Shown piece after piece: positions 7,906 through 19,322 of a DNA stretch of 64,000 nucleotides (positions are counted from its first letter, which is position 1; the number at the start of each line of letters is the position of its first letter). Below the pieces are notes generated by a model. That model was given only the letters and a program-made list of their open reading frames with translations, was not told where the DNA came from and searched no databases. The DNA is from Burkholderia pyrrocinia (lineage in GTDB: Bacteria; Pseudomonadota; Gammaproteobacteria; Burkholderiales; Burkholderiaceae). The stretch spans positions 248,001-312,000 of the forward strand of contig NZ_CP070979.1 in assembly GCF_018417535.1 (NCBI RefSeq), given 5' to 3'. A program made the translations under genes and the position numbers.

Positions 7906-9327
7906 ATGACGAACGTGGACCGCAACGCGTCCCCGATGATAGAGAAGCACACGATCGGCTATGTGCCGCCCACGGATCGCCACGGCAAGGTGCGCGACCT
8001 GTTCACGCTCTGGTTCGGCGGCAACATCGCGCCGTTGCCGATCGTGACGGGTGCGCTCGGCGTGCAGATGTTCCACCTGAACCTGATGTGGGGCATCGTC
8101 GCGATCGTCGTCGGCCAGGCCGTCGGCGGCGTGCTGATGGCGCTGCATTCCGCTCAGGGGCCGCAGATGGGCATCCCGCAGATGATCCAGAGCCGCGCGC
8201 AGTTCGGCTCGTGGGGCGCGCTGCTCGTCACCGTGATCGCGGCCGTGATGTACGTCGGCTTCTTCGCGTCGAACATCGTGCTTGCCGGCAAGTCGGTGCA
8301 CGGCATCGCGTCGTCGGTGCCGGTACCCGTCGGCATCGTGATCGGCGCGGTGGGATCGGGGCTGATCGGCATCGTCGGCTACCGCTTCATCCACATCCTG
8401 AACCGCATCGGTACATGGGTGCTCGGTATCGGGATCATGGTCGGCTTCTGGATGATCCTCACGCATGTGACGACCGACGATTTCCTGACGCGCGGCGGCT
8501 TCGACTTCGCGGGCTGGCTCGCGACGGTGTCGCTGTCGGCGTTGTGGCAGATCGCGTTCGCGCCGTACGTGTCGGACTATTCGCGCTATCTGCCGGAGGA
8601 TGTCGGCGTCGCGTCGACGTTCTGGGCGACCTACCTCGGCTGCACGATCGGCTCGACGCTCGCGTTCATCTTCGGCGCGGTCGCGGTGCTTGCGGTGCCG
8701 GCCGGCGCGGACACGATGGATGCGGTCAAGCAGGCGACCGGCCCGCTCGGCCCGCTGATGCTCGTGCTGTTCCTGCTGAGCGTGATCAGCCACAACGCGC
8801 TGAACCTGTACGGCGCGGTGCTCGCGGTGATCACGTCGGTGCAGACGTTCGCGTACAAGTGGATTCCGACTGCGAAGACGCGCGCGGTGGTGTCGGTCGT
8901 GATCTTCGTTGCGTGCTGCTACGCGGCGATCGGCGCGTCGACCAACTTCGTCGGCAACCTCGTCGATCTCGTGCTCGCGCTGCTGGTCGTGCTGGTGCCG
9001 TGGACGGCGATCAACCTGATCGACTTCTACGTGATCCACAAGGGCAAGTACGACATCAAGTCGATCTTCATGGTGGACGGCGGGATCTACGGCCGTTTCA
9101 ATCCGCAGGCGCTGCTCGCGTATGCGATCGGCATCCTCGTGCAGATTCCGTTCATGAACACGCCGATGTATGCGGGCCCGATTCCCGCGCATCTCGGCGG
9201 CGCGGACTTGTCGTGGGTGGTCGGGCTGGTGCTGACGTCGCCGCTGTACTACTGGCTCGCGAAGCGCGACAGCGCGTATCGGCGCCGGCAGGGCGGTGCG
9301 CATCTGCCGCCGACGGCGGCGCGGTAA
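7906..9327 (+). CDS. NCS1-family nucleobase/allantoin/hydantoin-type permease
   Basis: A 473-residue inner-membrane permease with about 12 hydrophobic segments. NCS1 features include WFGGNIAPLPIVTGALGV in the first helix, the PQMGIPQMIQSRAQFGSWGA loop, and APYVSDYSRYLP in the middle. Family members import purines, pyrimidines, allantoin or hydantoins by cation symport. AGGAGA precedes the ATG. The gene diverges from the LysR regulator and so is likely co-regulated with the M20/DUF1028/Rid/monooxygenase genes, which would process the imported heterocycle. The C-terminus is hydrophilic and cytosolic. Confidence 0.88.
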   Translation: MTNVDRNASPMIEKHTIGYVPPTDRHGKVRDLFTLWFGGNIAPLPIVTGALGVQMFHLNLMWGIVAIVVGQAVGGVLMALHSAQGPQMGIPQMIQSRAQFGSWGALLVTVIAAVMYVGFFASNIVLAGKSVHGIASSVPVPVGIVIGAVGSGLIGIVGYRFIHILNRIGTWVLGIGIMVGFWMILTHVTTDDFLTRGGFDFAGWLATVSLSALWQIAFAPYVSDYSRYLPEDVGVASTFWATYLGCTIGSTLAFIFGAVAVLAVPAGADTMDAVKQATGPLGPLMLVLFLLSVISHNALNLYGAVLAVITSVQTFAYKWIPTAKTRAVVSVVIFVACCYAAIGASTNFVGNLVDLVLALLVVLVPWTAINLIDFYVIHKGKYDIKSIFMVDGGIYGRFNPQALLAYAIGILVQIPFMNTPMYAGPIPAHLGGADLSWVVGLVLTSPLYYWLAKRDSAYRRRQGGAHLPPTAAR

Positions 9328-9413
9328 GCGGGGCGCTTGTCGACGCGACCAAAGAGTGCGGCCGCCGCATCGGTTGCGATGCGGCAGCCCGGGGCCGCGT
9401 TGCGGCAGGAAGA

Positions 9414-9452
9414 GGGCAGGCTCGCGGCCGGCGACGCGCCGCGAGCCTGCCC
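9414..9452. terminator. Strong hairpin between convergent genes
   Basis: GGGCAGGCTCGCGGC at 9414-9428 pairs perfectly with 9438-9452 around a 9-nt loop, lying between the permease stop and the oxidoreductase stop at 9458. The 15-bp stem and convergent position suggest a bidirectional terminator, although no T-run follows on either strand. Confidence 0.65.
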
Positions 9453-9457
9453 GCGCA

Positions 9458-11737
9458 TCAGACGACCGCCGAGCGCTCGACGCGCACCGGCACCGACTTG
9501 TACGACGGCGTGCCGCTTTCCTTGTCGATGTAGTCGAGCGGCACGAGCACGTTCGCTTCCGGATAGTACGCACCGACCGAACCCGGTGCGATGTCGTACT
9601 CGATCGCGGTGATCTTCTCGAGACGCAGCGTGCGGCCCGACGCGGTGATCGTCTCGATGTCGACGAGGTCGCCGTGTTCGAGCCCGTACTTCGCGAGATC
9701 CGCCGGGTTCATGAACAGCACGTCGCGCCGCCCGAACACGCCGCGATAGCGGTCGTCGAGCCCGTAGATCGTCGTGTTGTACTGGTCGTGGCTGCGCAGC
9801 GTGATCAGCCGCAGCACCTGCTCGCCGCCGAGCACTTCCGCGTCTTCCGCGACGCCCTTGTACACCGAGAACATCGCCTTGCCGGTCGCCGTGGGCCACA
9901 CGCGCTCGGTGGGCGGCAGCGGCAGCCGGAAGCCGCCCGGCGTGCGGATGCGCTCGTTGAATGCCTCGAAGCCGGACACCGTGCGGTCGATCAGGTCGCG
10001 GATGCGGTCGTAGTCGGCGATCAGGTCGAGCCATGCGACCTTGCTGTTCGGCAACGTCGCATGCGCGATCCCCGCGACGATCGCGGGCTCCGAGCGCAAC
10101 TGGTCGGACGCGGGCTTGAGCTTGCCGGCCGACGCGTGGACCATCGACATCGAATCCTCGACGGTGATCGATTGCCGGCCGCTCGCCTGCATGTCGAGCT
10201 CGGTGCGGCCGAGCACCGGCAGGATGAAGGTTTCCTTCCCGACCAGCAGGTGCGAGCGGTTCAGCTTCGTGCCGAGATGCACGCTCAGGTCGAGCTTCGC
10301 CATCGCCGGGAACGACAGATCGGGATCGGGCAGCGCGACCGCGAAGTTGCCGCCGAGGCACAGCAGCGCCTTCGCGCTGCCGTCGATCATCGCCTGCATC
10401 GCCTGCACGGCGTCGTGCCCGTGATGCGCGGGCGGCGTGAACCCGCACACGTCCTCGAGCTTCTTCAGGAACTCGGCCGACGGCTTCTCGGTGATGCCGA
10501 CCGTGCGGTTGCCCTGCACGTTCGAATGGCCGCGCAGCGGGCAGACGCCGGCGCCGGGCTTGCCGATGTTGCCGCGCATCAGCAGCAGGTCGGCGATCAG
10601 GCGCACGGTCGCCGTGCCCTTGTTGTGCTGCGTGACGCCCATCCCGTACGTGATGATCGTCGCATTCGACTTCGCGTACGCGAGCGCGACCTGTTCGAGC
10701 TGCGCCTGGCTGAGCCCGCCCGCGCGTTCGATGTCGTTCCACGACGTGGCCTGCAGGTCGGTCGAGAACGCGTCGAAACCATTGGTGTGCTGCGCGATGA
10801 AGTCGCGGTCGAGCACGTCGCCGCGCTCGGCTTCGAGCTGCAGCAGCGCCTTCATGATGCCCTTCAGCGCGGCCGCGTCGCCGCCCGCGTCGACCTGGTA
10901 GTACGTGGACGCGATCCGCGTCGAGCCGAACGACGCCATCTCGATCATGTCCTGCGGATCCGCGAAGCGTTCGAGCGCGCGCTCGCGCAGCGGATTGAAC
11001 ACGATGATCGGCACGTTGCGCCGCGAGCATTCATGCAGCGTGCCCATCATCCGCGGGTGGTTCGTGCCGGGGTTGTGGCCGATCGAGATGATCAGCTCGC
11101 AGTGGTCGAAATCCTCCAGCGATACGGTGCCCTTGCCGATGCCGATCGACTGCGGCAGGCCGACGCTGGTCGGCTCGTGACACATGTTCGAGCAGTCGGG
11201 GAAGTTGTTGGTGCCGAGCTCGCGCGCGAACAACTGGTACAGGTACGCGGCTTCGTTCGACGCGCGGCCCGACGTATAGAACTCGACCTGCTCGGGCGGC
11301 AGCGCACGCAGCACTTCGCCGATGCGCGCGAACGCGTCGTCCCATTCGATCGCGCGGAACGTGTCGGTCGCGCGATCGTAGACGAGCGGATGCGTGAGCC
11401 GGCCCATGTTCTCCAGTTCGTAGTCCGACATGCGCAGCAGCGACGACACGGTGTTCGCCGCGAAGAACTCGGGCGTCACGCGCTTGGTCGTCGCTTCCCA
11501 GGTAACGGCCTTCGCGCCGTTCTCGCAGAACTGGAACGTCGACTTGTGTTCCTTGTCGGGCCAGGCGCAGCCGGGGCAGTCGAAGCCGTCGGGCTGGTTG
11601 GTCCGCATCAGCACGATCGGCGCCTCGATGGTTTCCATCTGCGTGCGCACGGCCTCGGCTGTCGCGCGAAGCGCGCCCCAACCGCCGGCGGGCCCATCGT
11701 ACTTCCTGATGCCTGGCACTTCGCGTCGATTTGTCAT
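9458..11737 (-). CDS. YdeP/FdhF-type molybdopterin oxidoreductase
   Basis: A 759-residue molybdopterin oxidoreductase, the same length as E. coli YdeP. The N-terminus has DCPGCAWPD with Cys54 and Cys57, then the typical FYTSGRASNEAAYLYQLFARELGTNNFPDCSNMCHE and IGHNPGTNHPRM segments. A molydopterin-dinucleotide binding domain closes the protein (LRSHDQYNTTIYGLDDRYRG). Two in-frame ATGs lie close together; the downstream one (11737) has GGAG nine bases ahead. YdeP-type proteins are linked to acid tolerance in E. coli, but their substrate is unknown. The four-Cys cluster of true formate dehydrogenases is not obvious. It lies downstream of clpG on the same strand, 125 bp apart. Confidence 0.88.
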   Translation of the reverse strand: MTNRREVPGIRKYDGPAGGWGALRATAEAVRTQMETIEAPIVLMRTNQPDGFDCPGCAWPDKEHKSTFQFCENGAKAVTWEATTKRVTPEFFAANTVSSLLRMSDYELENMGRLTHPLVYDRATDTFRAIEWDDAFARIGEVLRALPPEQVEFYTSGRASNEAAYLYQLFARELGTNNFPDCSNMCHEPTSVGLPQSIGIGKGTVSLEDFDHCELIISIGHNPGTNHPRMMGTLHECSRRNVPIIVFNPLRERALERFADPQDMIEMASFGSTRIASTYYQVDAGGDAAALKGIMKALLQLEAERGDVLDRDFIAQHTNGFDAFSTDLQATSWNDIERAGGLSQAQLEQVALAYAKSNATIITYGMGVTQHNKGTATVRLIADLLLMRGNIGKPGAGVCPLRGHSNVQGNRTVGITEKPSAEFLKKLEDVCGFTPPAHHGHDAVQAMQAMIDGSAKALLCLGGNFAVALPDPDLSFPAMAKLDLSVHLGTKLNRSHLLVGKETFILPVLGRTELDMQASGRQSITVEDSMSMVHASAGKLKPASDQLRSEPAIVAGIAHATLPNSKVAWLDLIADYDRIRDLIDRTVSGFEAFNERIRTPGGFRLPLPPTERVWPTATGKAMFSVYKGVAEDAEVLGGEQVLRLITLRSHDQYNTTIYGLDDRYRGVFGRRDVLFMNPADLAKYGLEHGDLVDIETITASGRTLRLEKITAIEYDIAPGSVGAYYPEANVLVPLDYIDKESGTPSYKSVPVRVERSAVV

Positions 11738-11800
11738 GTGAATCTCCATGAGCCGGGCCCGGTGCGGGCGGCTCGGGTTGCGCCGCGTCGCGGCGTGGTG

Positions 11801-11825
11801 CGGCTCCGTCCGTCGGACGGAGCCG
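11801..11825. terminator. Perfect hairpin downstream of clpG
   Basis: CGGCTCCGTCC pairs with GGACGGAGCCG around a 3-nt loop, in the gap between the disaggregase stop and the YdeP-type gene start. It could attenuate or end transcription of the disaggregase message. There is no T-run. Confidence 0.5.
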
Positions 11826-11861
11826 GTCATGCGTGCCCCGGGCTGCAGGGCAGGCGGGGTT

Positions 11862-14696
<2,835 letters not shown>

Positions 14697-15317
14697 GGTG
14701 GTCTGGCTCCTGTCGGTGAAGGTGGGTCGAAGGGTGAAGTCCCGATGCGGTGCGGCGCTCGTGCGTCCCGACCGCGAACACGCGACGCGCGGCGCGGCGG
14801 TGCGCGTGCTGCGCCCACGCTGTCGCGCAGCGCGCGCCGGCGTGGCGTGCGGTCGCGGTCGGGGCGGGGAGCGCGAGTGCTGCGAGGAGCCCACGGCATC
14901 GCTTCGACTGCGTTCAAAATAGCGAATCGGCGGGAGCGATCCAAGACACAGTTCCATGCCGGACCGGCTGCGAATTGCACCCTCACATGCGCGCACGCAC
15001 GGGGGGCAAGGAGTACAGACGGGCGCGCAGGCGGCGGCACGGGCGTGCGCGGCATGCGCAGCGTGCGGTGGCCGGAAGCGAGGAGGAACGGAACGCGAGC
15101 GGATCGCGGTGCGGCATCGGCGCGCAGGGCGCCGGTTGCCGGCAAACGGATGGCGATGCGGGTGGACAGGCGCGGCGGACGTGCCGCGGCGTGAGCGCGC
15201 GCGAACCGGTCATGGCCGGCCGCGCGCGCACCGCAGCCGATGCGTGCGTGGCGGCCGAAGGAGAAGTCGGGTTGCACGGTACGGGCCGGACCTGGCGCCA
15301 ACCGTGGCGAACCGCGA
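14697..15317. other. Long gene-free region upstream of clpG
   Basis: About 620 bp with no credible gene. Open frames here are Arg/Ala/Pro-rich shadows without ribosome-binding sites. It must hold the clpG promoter (a candidate is listed) and the end of the encapsulin-side operon. The stretch 14990-15240 is very GC-rich. Confidence 0.4.
14917..14945 (-). promoter_or_regulatory. Candidate heat-shock (sigma-32) promoter of clpG
   Basis: On the minus strand CTTGGA is followed after 15 bases by CGCTATTT, compared with the sigma-32 consensus CTTGAA-N13-17-CCCCATNT (5 of 6 and 6 of 8 matches). It is about 220 bp before the start codon. This fits a heat-induced disaggregase, but the match is imperfect. 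Confidence 0.35.
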
Positions 15318-15587
15318 TCAGTCGGACAGTTTCATCGCAAGCCGCTGTCGCGCGATCTGCTTCACGTCGGCAGACAGTGCCGCATTCGGCAGACCATTGG
15401 CCCAGACGGAGAACGAATCCTCGATCAGGTTGCGCGTGTCGGGCGGCAACTCGGCCAGCATCAGCGACACGACGGTAAACAGCACGGCGGTATCGCCGGC
15501 CTCGCTTCCCGCGTTCGCATCGACGGTCTTCTTCAGGCTGTCGACCGACGCTTGCAGTGACTGCAGTGCATCATTCGTATCGCTCAT
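15318..15587 (-). CDS. Small hypothetical protein downstream of encapsulin
   Basis: An 89-residue acidic protein (MSDTNDALQSLQASVDSLKK...) with an amphipathic, coiled-coil-like N-terminus and a hydrophobic middle (VLFTVVSLMLAELPPDTRNLIED). An ATG 12 bases further upstream is in frame, but the GGAGG lies between the two, so the second ATG is the likely start. It is on the same strand as the encapsulin and DyP genes, 92 bp after the encapsulin stop, and may be their third operon member. It lacks an encapsulin targeting peptide. I do not recognise the family. Confidence 0.65.
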   Translation of the reverse strand: MSDTNDALQSLQASVDSLKKTVDANAGSEAGDTAVLFTVVSLMLAELPPDTRNLIEDSFSVWANGLPNAALSADVKQIARQRLAMKLSD

Positions 15588-15679
15588 GACATCCTCCATG
15601 CAAGATGGGCTCGATCGGCGACGAACATGCGGCCGGCGCGCGCGACGCCCGGGCGGGCATCGCGTGCAGGCAACCGGGA

Positions 15680-16495
15680 TCAGGCCGCCGTGTTGGCCTG
15701 CGGCGCCACGGCCACCGATGCTTCGCTCGTCAGCATCAGGAACGTGAACGTTTCGCGCAGGTACAGGCGGACGGCCTTGTCGGTATGGCTCGTGTAGCCG
15801 ATCGATACGTCTTCCCCGAGGTGCAGCTCGTAATCGCCGCCGCGCATCGACAGCACGCAGCCGCCGCTGAGCGCCGGCGCCCAGATGATCTCGCCGCTGA
15901 CGATCCGCTTGATGTGGCCGAGGACCGGATAACCCTGGTCGCGCGCCTCGCTGAGCGCGGTATACGCGTCCGAGCCGAGCACCACCGAGTACGGGCCGTC
16001 GACGCCGGCGAGCCGCAGCGCTTCAAGCGCGTCGCTGATCGCATCCGGGTACGCGCCGACGTCCGCCGGCAGCGTGAGCCTGCGGTTCGACGTGCCTTCG
16101 CGGATCCCGAAGATGCCGGCGGCCGGGTAGCCGTCGAAAATCGCGTTGTCCTCGGCGAATGCGAGCCGCTGCGCGGCTTCCTTGGCCGGTTGCCAGTCGG
16201 CGTCGCGCGCGCCGCGCTCCACGCTGTCGATCGCATCGCGGCTCAGCTCGAACGGCACCGTCAGCTCGACGATCGTGCGGACTTCGCGCAGCCGCGCGTT
16301 CACGTGCTCGCGCGGCGCGGTGACCTCCACCAGATGCCCGGTGCCGACGGCCGACAGCTCGGGGCCCTCGGGGCCGTCGACGTCGACGACGCGGCGGCCG
16401 GCCACCGATCGTTTGAAGGTGCGCGCCACTTCCTCCTCGATTTGTTCCCAGGCGGACGACGAGATCGGGGCGAGTTCGCGGTGCAGGTTATTCAT
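15680..16495 (-). CDS. Family-1 encapsulin shell protein
   Basis: A 271-residue encapsulin of the linocin M18/CFP29 type, whose subunits build a hollow icosahedral protein shell with the HK97 capsid fold. Diagnostic segments are MNNLHRELAPISSSAWEQIEEEV at the N-terminus (the helix that binds cargo peptides), KRSVAGRRVVDVDGPEG, EDNAIFDGYPAAGIFGIREG and the C-terminal LYLRETFTFLMLTSEASVAV. Length is normal. The start overlaps the end of the DyP peroxidase gene by eight bases, so the two are co-translated. The shell would enclose that peroxidase. Confidence 0.95.
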   Translation of the reverse strand: MNNLHRELAPISSSAWEQIEEEVARTFKRSVAGRRVVDVDGPEGPELSAVGTGHLVEVTAPREHVNARLREVRTIVELTVPFELSRDAIDSVERGARDADWQPAKEAAQRLAFAEDNAIFDGYPAAGIFGIREGTSNRRLTLPADVGAYPDAISDALEALRLAGVDGPYSVVLGSDAYTALSEARDQGYPVLGHIKRIVSGEIIWAPALSGGCVLSMRGGDYELHLGEDVSIGYTSHTDKAVRLYLRETFTFLMLTSEASVAVAPQANTAA

Positions 16496-17555
16496 AGGCT
16501 TGGGTTCCTTTCAGCGAGCCGATTTTCAGCGAGCCGTCGCGATGCGGCGCGGACGACGAGGATTCCGGTTGCGCGGCGTCGGCGGCGGGCGCCGCGCGAT
16601 CGGCGAGCGCTTCGAGCAGGTCGGCCGACGGCACGAAGAACAGCGAGCCGGTGACCGCACGGCTGTAGTCGAGCAGGCGGTCGTAGTTGCCGGGCGGGCG
16701 GCCGACGAACATGTTCTCGAGCATCTGCTCGATCGGCGCCGGCGAACGCGCATAGCCGATGAAATAGGTGCCGAATTCGCCGGCGCCCGGGCGCCCGAAC
16801 GGCATGTTGTCGCGCAGGATCTTCACTTCCTGGCCGTTCTCGTCGAGCGTGGTCAGCGAGCTGTGCGACGACGACGGCTTCACGTCCGGCGCGAGCTCGA
16901 TGTCGGACAGCTTGGTGCGGCCGATGATGCGCTCCTGCGTCTCGACCGCGAGCGCGTTCCAGCCGGCCATGTCGTGCAGGTACTTCTGCACGATCACGTA
17001 GCTGCCGCCCGCGAATGCCGCGTCTTCAGCGCCGATCACCGTGAAGTCGACCGCCTCGCGGCCTTCCGGGTTCTCGGTGCCGTCGACGAAGCCGATCATT
17101 GCGCGCTGGTCGAAATTGCGGAAGCCGTGCACCTCGTCGACGACCGTGACGGCGTCGCCGAGCGCGCCGAGCAGTTGCGTCGCGAGTTCGAAGCACAAAT
17201 CCATCGCTTCGGCGCGGATATGCAGCAGGATGTCGCCGGGCGTCGCGACCGCGACGCGCTGCCCGGCGCCGAATTCGCGGAACGGATGCAGCGACGCGGG
17301 GCGCGGATCGCCGAACAGCGTATCCCACGCGTCGGCGCCGAAGCCGCACACGCATGTCAGGTTGCCGCCCGGCACGCGTTTGCCGACCGAGCGCACGAGC
17401 GCGGCGATGTCGCCGCACCATGAACGGATCGTGTCGGCGTGCTCGGCGCCGGGATTGATCGTCGCCACGAGGAAGATCGCGCTGCGCGTAATCGTGCTGT
17501 GAACGGCCTGGGAGAGTGGGGGAGGTGTCTGCATCGCGGCCTGCCGGTCAGTCAT
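16488..17555 (-). CDS. Encapsulated DyP-type heme peroxidase
   Basis: A 355-residue DyP peroxidase. The signature GFVDGTENP places the catalytic Asp at 158; His231 (SSSHSSL) is the likely heme ligand and Arg248 (ILRDNMPFG) the distal Arg. After an Ala/Ser-rich linker (about 310-337) comes DGSLKIGSLKG at 340-350, which matches the consensus encapsulin cargo-loading peptide. DyP enzymes reduce H2O2 while oxidising dyes, phenolics or other donors; inside encapsulins they are thought to protect against peroxide. A second ATG eight codons in (17534) is possible because neither start has a strong ribosome-binding site. It is the first gene of the encapsulin operon. Confidence 0.95.
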   Translation of the reverse strand: MTDRQAAMQTPPPLSQAVHSTITRSAIFLVATINPGAEHADTIRSWCGDIAALVRSVGKRVPGGNLTCVCGFGADAWDTLFGDPRPASLHPFREFGAGQRVAVATPGDILLHIRAEAMDLCFELATQLLGALGDAVTVVDEVHGFRNFDQRAMIGFVDGTENPEGREAVDFTVIGAEDAAFAGGSYVIVQKYLHDMAGWNALAVETQERIIGRTKLSDIELAPDVKPSSSHSSLTTLDENGQEVKILRDNMPFGRPGAGEFGTYFIGYARSPAPIEQMLENMFVGRPPGNYDRLLDYSRAVTGSLFFVPSADLLEALADRAAPAADAAQPESSSSAPHRDGSLKIGSLKGTQAYE

Positions 17556-17931
17556 GTCGGGACGGACGAACCGCGGCTGCCGCGGCGCGCGAAGGCGAAC
17601 GGTTGAACTGTGTCATGCGACTGTTCTCTTTGTGACATGCGGATGAAGGACGTTGCGCGGGCATCGCGCAACGGGCCGCAGCGGCGGCGGCCGGCCGCCC
17701 GGCGCGTGACCTGCGCGCAACGCGTAACGTCGTCGAGCATGCAATCTAGCAGCTTCGGCGGGCCTTTGGAACACGTATCGCCAATCTGTCATTCGAATGC
17801 GTCAAACGGGGCCGGATTTTGTGCAGTGCCCGCGCAGCTGTACTCCTGGCGTGCGCGGCGCTGTGCTCTTGAGCGTGCGTGCCGCGTGCAGTAGATTAGG
17901 TCCCGCTGCGCCGTTGACGAGGAGCGTCACC
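17556..17931. other. Upstream region of the encapsulin operon
   Basis: A 376-bp stretch between the DyP start and the LysR remnant. It should carry the encapsulin operon promoter. TGTCA and TGACA form a short inverted repeat at 17611-17637, about 60 bp before the DyP start. No gene is supported. Confidence 0.4.
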
Positions 17932-18030
17932 ATGAACCTGCTGGAAGCGATGCGTGTTTATGTCGCGGTGGTCGAGCATGGCGGCCTGTCCGGCGCCGCT
18001 CACGCATCTTCACACCGACTGTCACCTTGA
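17932..18030 (+). pseudogene. LysR regulator remnant (N-terminal 25 codons)
   Basis: Starting at an ATG with a GAGGAG site, the translation MNLLEAMRVYVAVVEHGGLSGAAHA is a perfect LysR N-terminus. The frame then leaves the family at about 18006 and stops at 18030. The remaining roughly 270 residues are gone, and DNA leading directly into the PsiE-family gene follows. This looks like a deletion that fused a regulator gene to the next gene. Confidence 0.8.
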
Positions 18031-18476
18031 ATACGTCTATCGTTTCCTGTTCGCCGTCCGAGCGCATCCGTCGCCGTTTCGGTTATTTCCTTCACGCGGC
18101 CGAACTGGCCGGGCTGATCGTGATCGGGCTCGCGACCGCGTTCGCGATGACGCAGGAAGCGTGGAAGGTCGTGCTCGCGGGCGAGGTGTCGCTGACCGAC
18201 CTGCTGCTGATGTTCCTGTATCTGGAAGTGCTCGCGATGAACGTGCGCTACCTGCGGCTCGGTCGGCTGCCGGTGCGGTTTCCCCTGTTCATCGCGATGA
18301 CGTCGCTCGCGCGCGACCTGATCCTGCGCGGCGCGACCGACAGCCCCGAGCGGATGCTGATGACGACGTTCGGGATCGTGCTGCTCGCGGTAGGCGTGCT
18401 GATCCTGAGTTTCGGTCAGCATCGATTTCCGGCCGATGTCGACGATGTCGAGGAGGATGCGCATACGCGCAGGTGA
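18027..18476 (+). CDS. PsiE-family membrane protein
   Basis: A 149-residue integral membrane protein of the phosphate-starvation-inducible PsiE family. About four hydrophobic segments are visible (AELAGLIVIGLATAFAM, DLLLMFLYLEVLAM, FPLFIAMTSLARDLIL, MLMTTFGIVLLAVGVLIL). The MNVRYL and ARDLILRG segments are typical. The only early start is a TTG at 18027 whose TTGA overlaps the stop of the LysR remnant, so the native start may have been lost in the deletion and the N-terminal 10 or so residues may be non-native. Function in the family is poorly known. Confidence 0.75.
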   Translation: MNTSIVSCSPSERIRRRFGYFLHAAELAGLIVIGLATAFAMTQEAWKVVLAGEVSLTDLLLMFLYLEVLAMNVRYLRLGRLPVRFPLFIAMTSLARDLILRGATDSPERMLMTTFGIVLLAVGVLILSFGQHRFPADVDDVEEDAHTRR

Positions 18477-18529
18477 TGGGCCAACGGCATGCCACCCACA
18501 TATGCCACGTCGCTACAGGAGGGTGCAGG

Positions 18530-18727
18530 ATGAGCACGCATTCCGTCGAAACGAAGCAGGCGATCGAATTGCAGCACGCGTCGTCGGATGCCTACCGGCT
18601 GGCGCGCGACGTGCGTGACGCCGATACGGCGCGCATACGTTCGCCGTCCGTCGTCGCGATGCAGCAGGCGGCTGCGCACGCGTATGTCGATGCGGCCCGC
18701 GCACGTGTCGCGGCGACAGGCATCTGA
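18530..18727 (+). CDS. Small hypothetical protein
   Basis: A 65-residue hydrophilic protein (MSTHSVETKQAIELQHASSDAYRLARDVRDADTARI...) with an excellent AGGAGGG seven bases before the ATG. It is largely helical and Ala/Arg-rich, with no signal peptide or membrane segment. I do not recognise the family. It sits between the PsiE-family gene and a DUF1269-type protein, all on one strand, in what looks like a stress-type gene string. Confidence 0.65.
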   Translation: MSTHSVETKQAIELQHASSDAYRLARDVRDADTARIRSPSVVAMQQAAAHAYVDAARARVAATGI

Positions 18728-18832
18728 ACCGAATACCGGGTTGCCGGCGCACCGCGCGTGCCCGGCCCCGAACCGGCGCGCCGCGCGCGGTGCGGCGGTC
18801 GCGCATGTCCATCTACACGGGAGAGGTGTCGA

Positions 18833-19288
18833 ATGACCAAGCAGCTGATCGTCGCCGTGTTCGGCAGCGTCGACACGGCCCATCAGGCCGTGAACGATTT
18901 CGAGGCGCTGTCGGAGAAGAATGAAGGATTCCACATCGAGAACGGCGTCGTCGTCGAAAAGGATGCGGCCGGCAAGCTCGCGGTGCTCGCCGCCGAATCG
19001 CGGCCGTTCAAGGGCGGCGTGATTGGCGCGATCGCGGGCGGCCTGCTCGGGATCCTCGCCGGGCCGCTCGGCGTGGTCACCGGCATGGCGGCCGGCGCGG
19101 GCGCCGGCATCCTCGCGGACGCGGCCGGCAACGCGCTGCTCGACGGCACGTTCGTCGAGGCGGTGGCCGCACGGCTCGCGCCCGGCAGCGTCGCTGTCAT
19201 CGTCGAGGCGAAGGAGGCCACGCCGTTCTCGGTCGACAACGTCGTGACGGGATTCGGCGGCAAGGTCTTCCGTCAGGCGCTCGACTGA
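18833..19288 (+). CDS. DUF1269-type membrane protein
   Basis: A 151-residue protein with GGGAGAGG before the ATG. The N-terminus KQLIVAVFGSVDTAHQAVNDFEAL and the Gly/Ala-rich hydrophobic hairpin at about 62-105 (GGVIGAIAGGLLGILAGPLGVVTGMAAGAGAGIL) match the DUF1269 family; AVAARLAPGSVAVIVEAKE follows. The glycine-zipper hairpin suggests membrane insertion. Role unknown; such proteins are often encoded among general-stress genes, as here. Confidence 0.75.
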   Translation: MTKQLIVAVFGSVDTAHQAVNDFEALSEKNEGFHIENGVVVEKDAAGKLAVLAAESRPFKGGVIGAIAGGLLGILAGPLGVVTGMAAGAGAGILADAAGNALLDGTFVEAVAARLAPGSVAVIVEAKEATPFSVDNVVTGFGGKVFRQALD

Positions 19289-19322
19289 GCGCGCCATTTT
19301 CGAACCGCTTCGGGAGAACCGC

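Noticed and set aside
7489..9573. Minus-strand open frame opposite the NCS1 permease
   Set aside because: Arg/His/Asp-rich shadow; the membrane protein on the plus strand is unmistakable.
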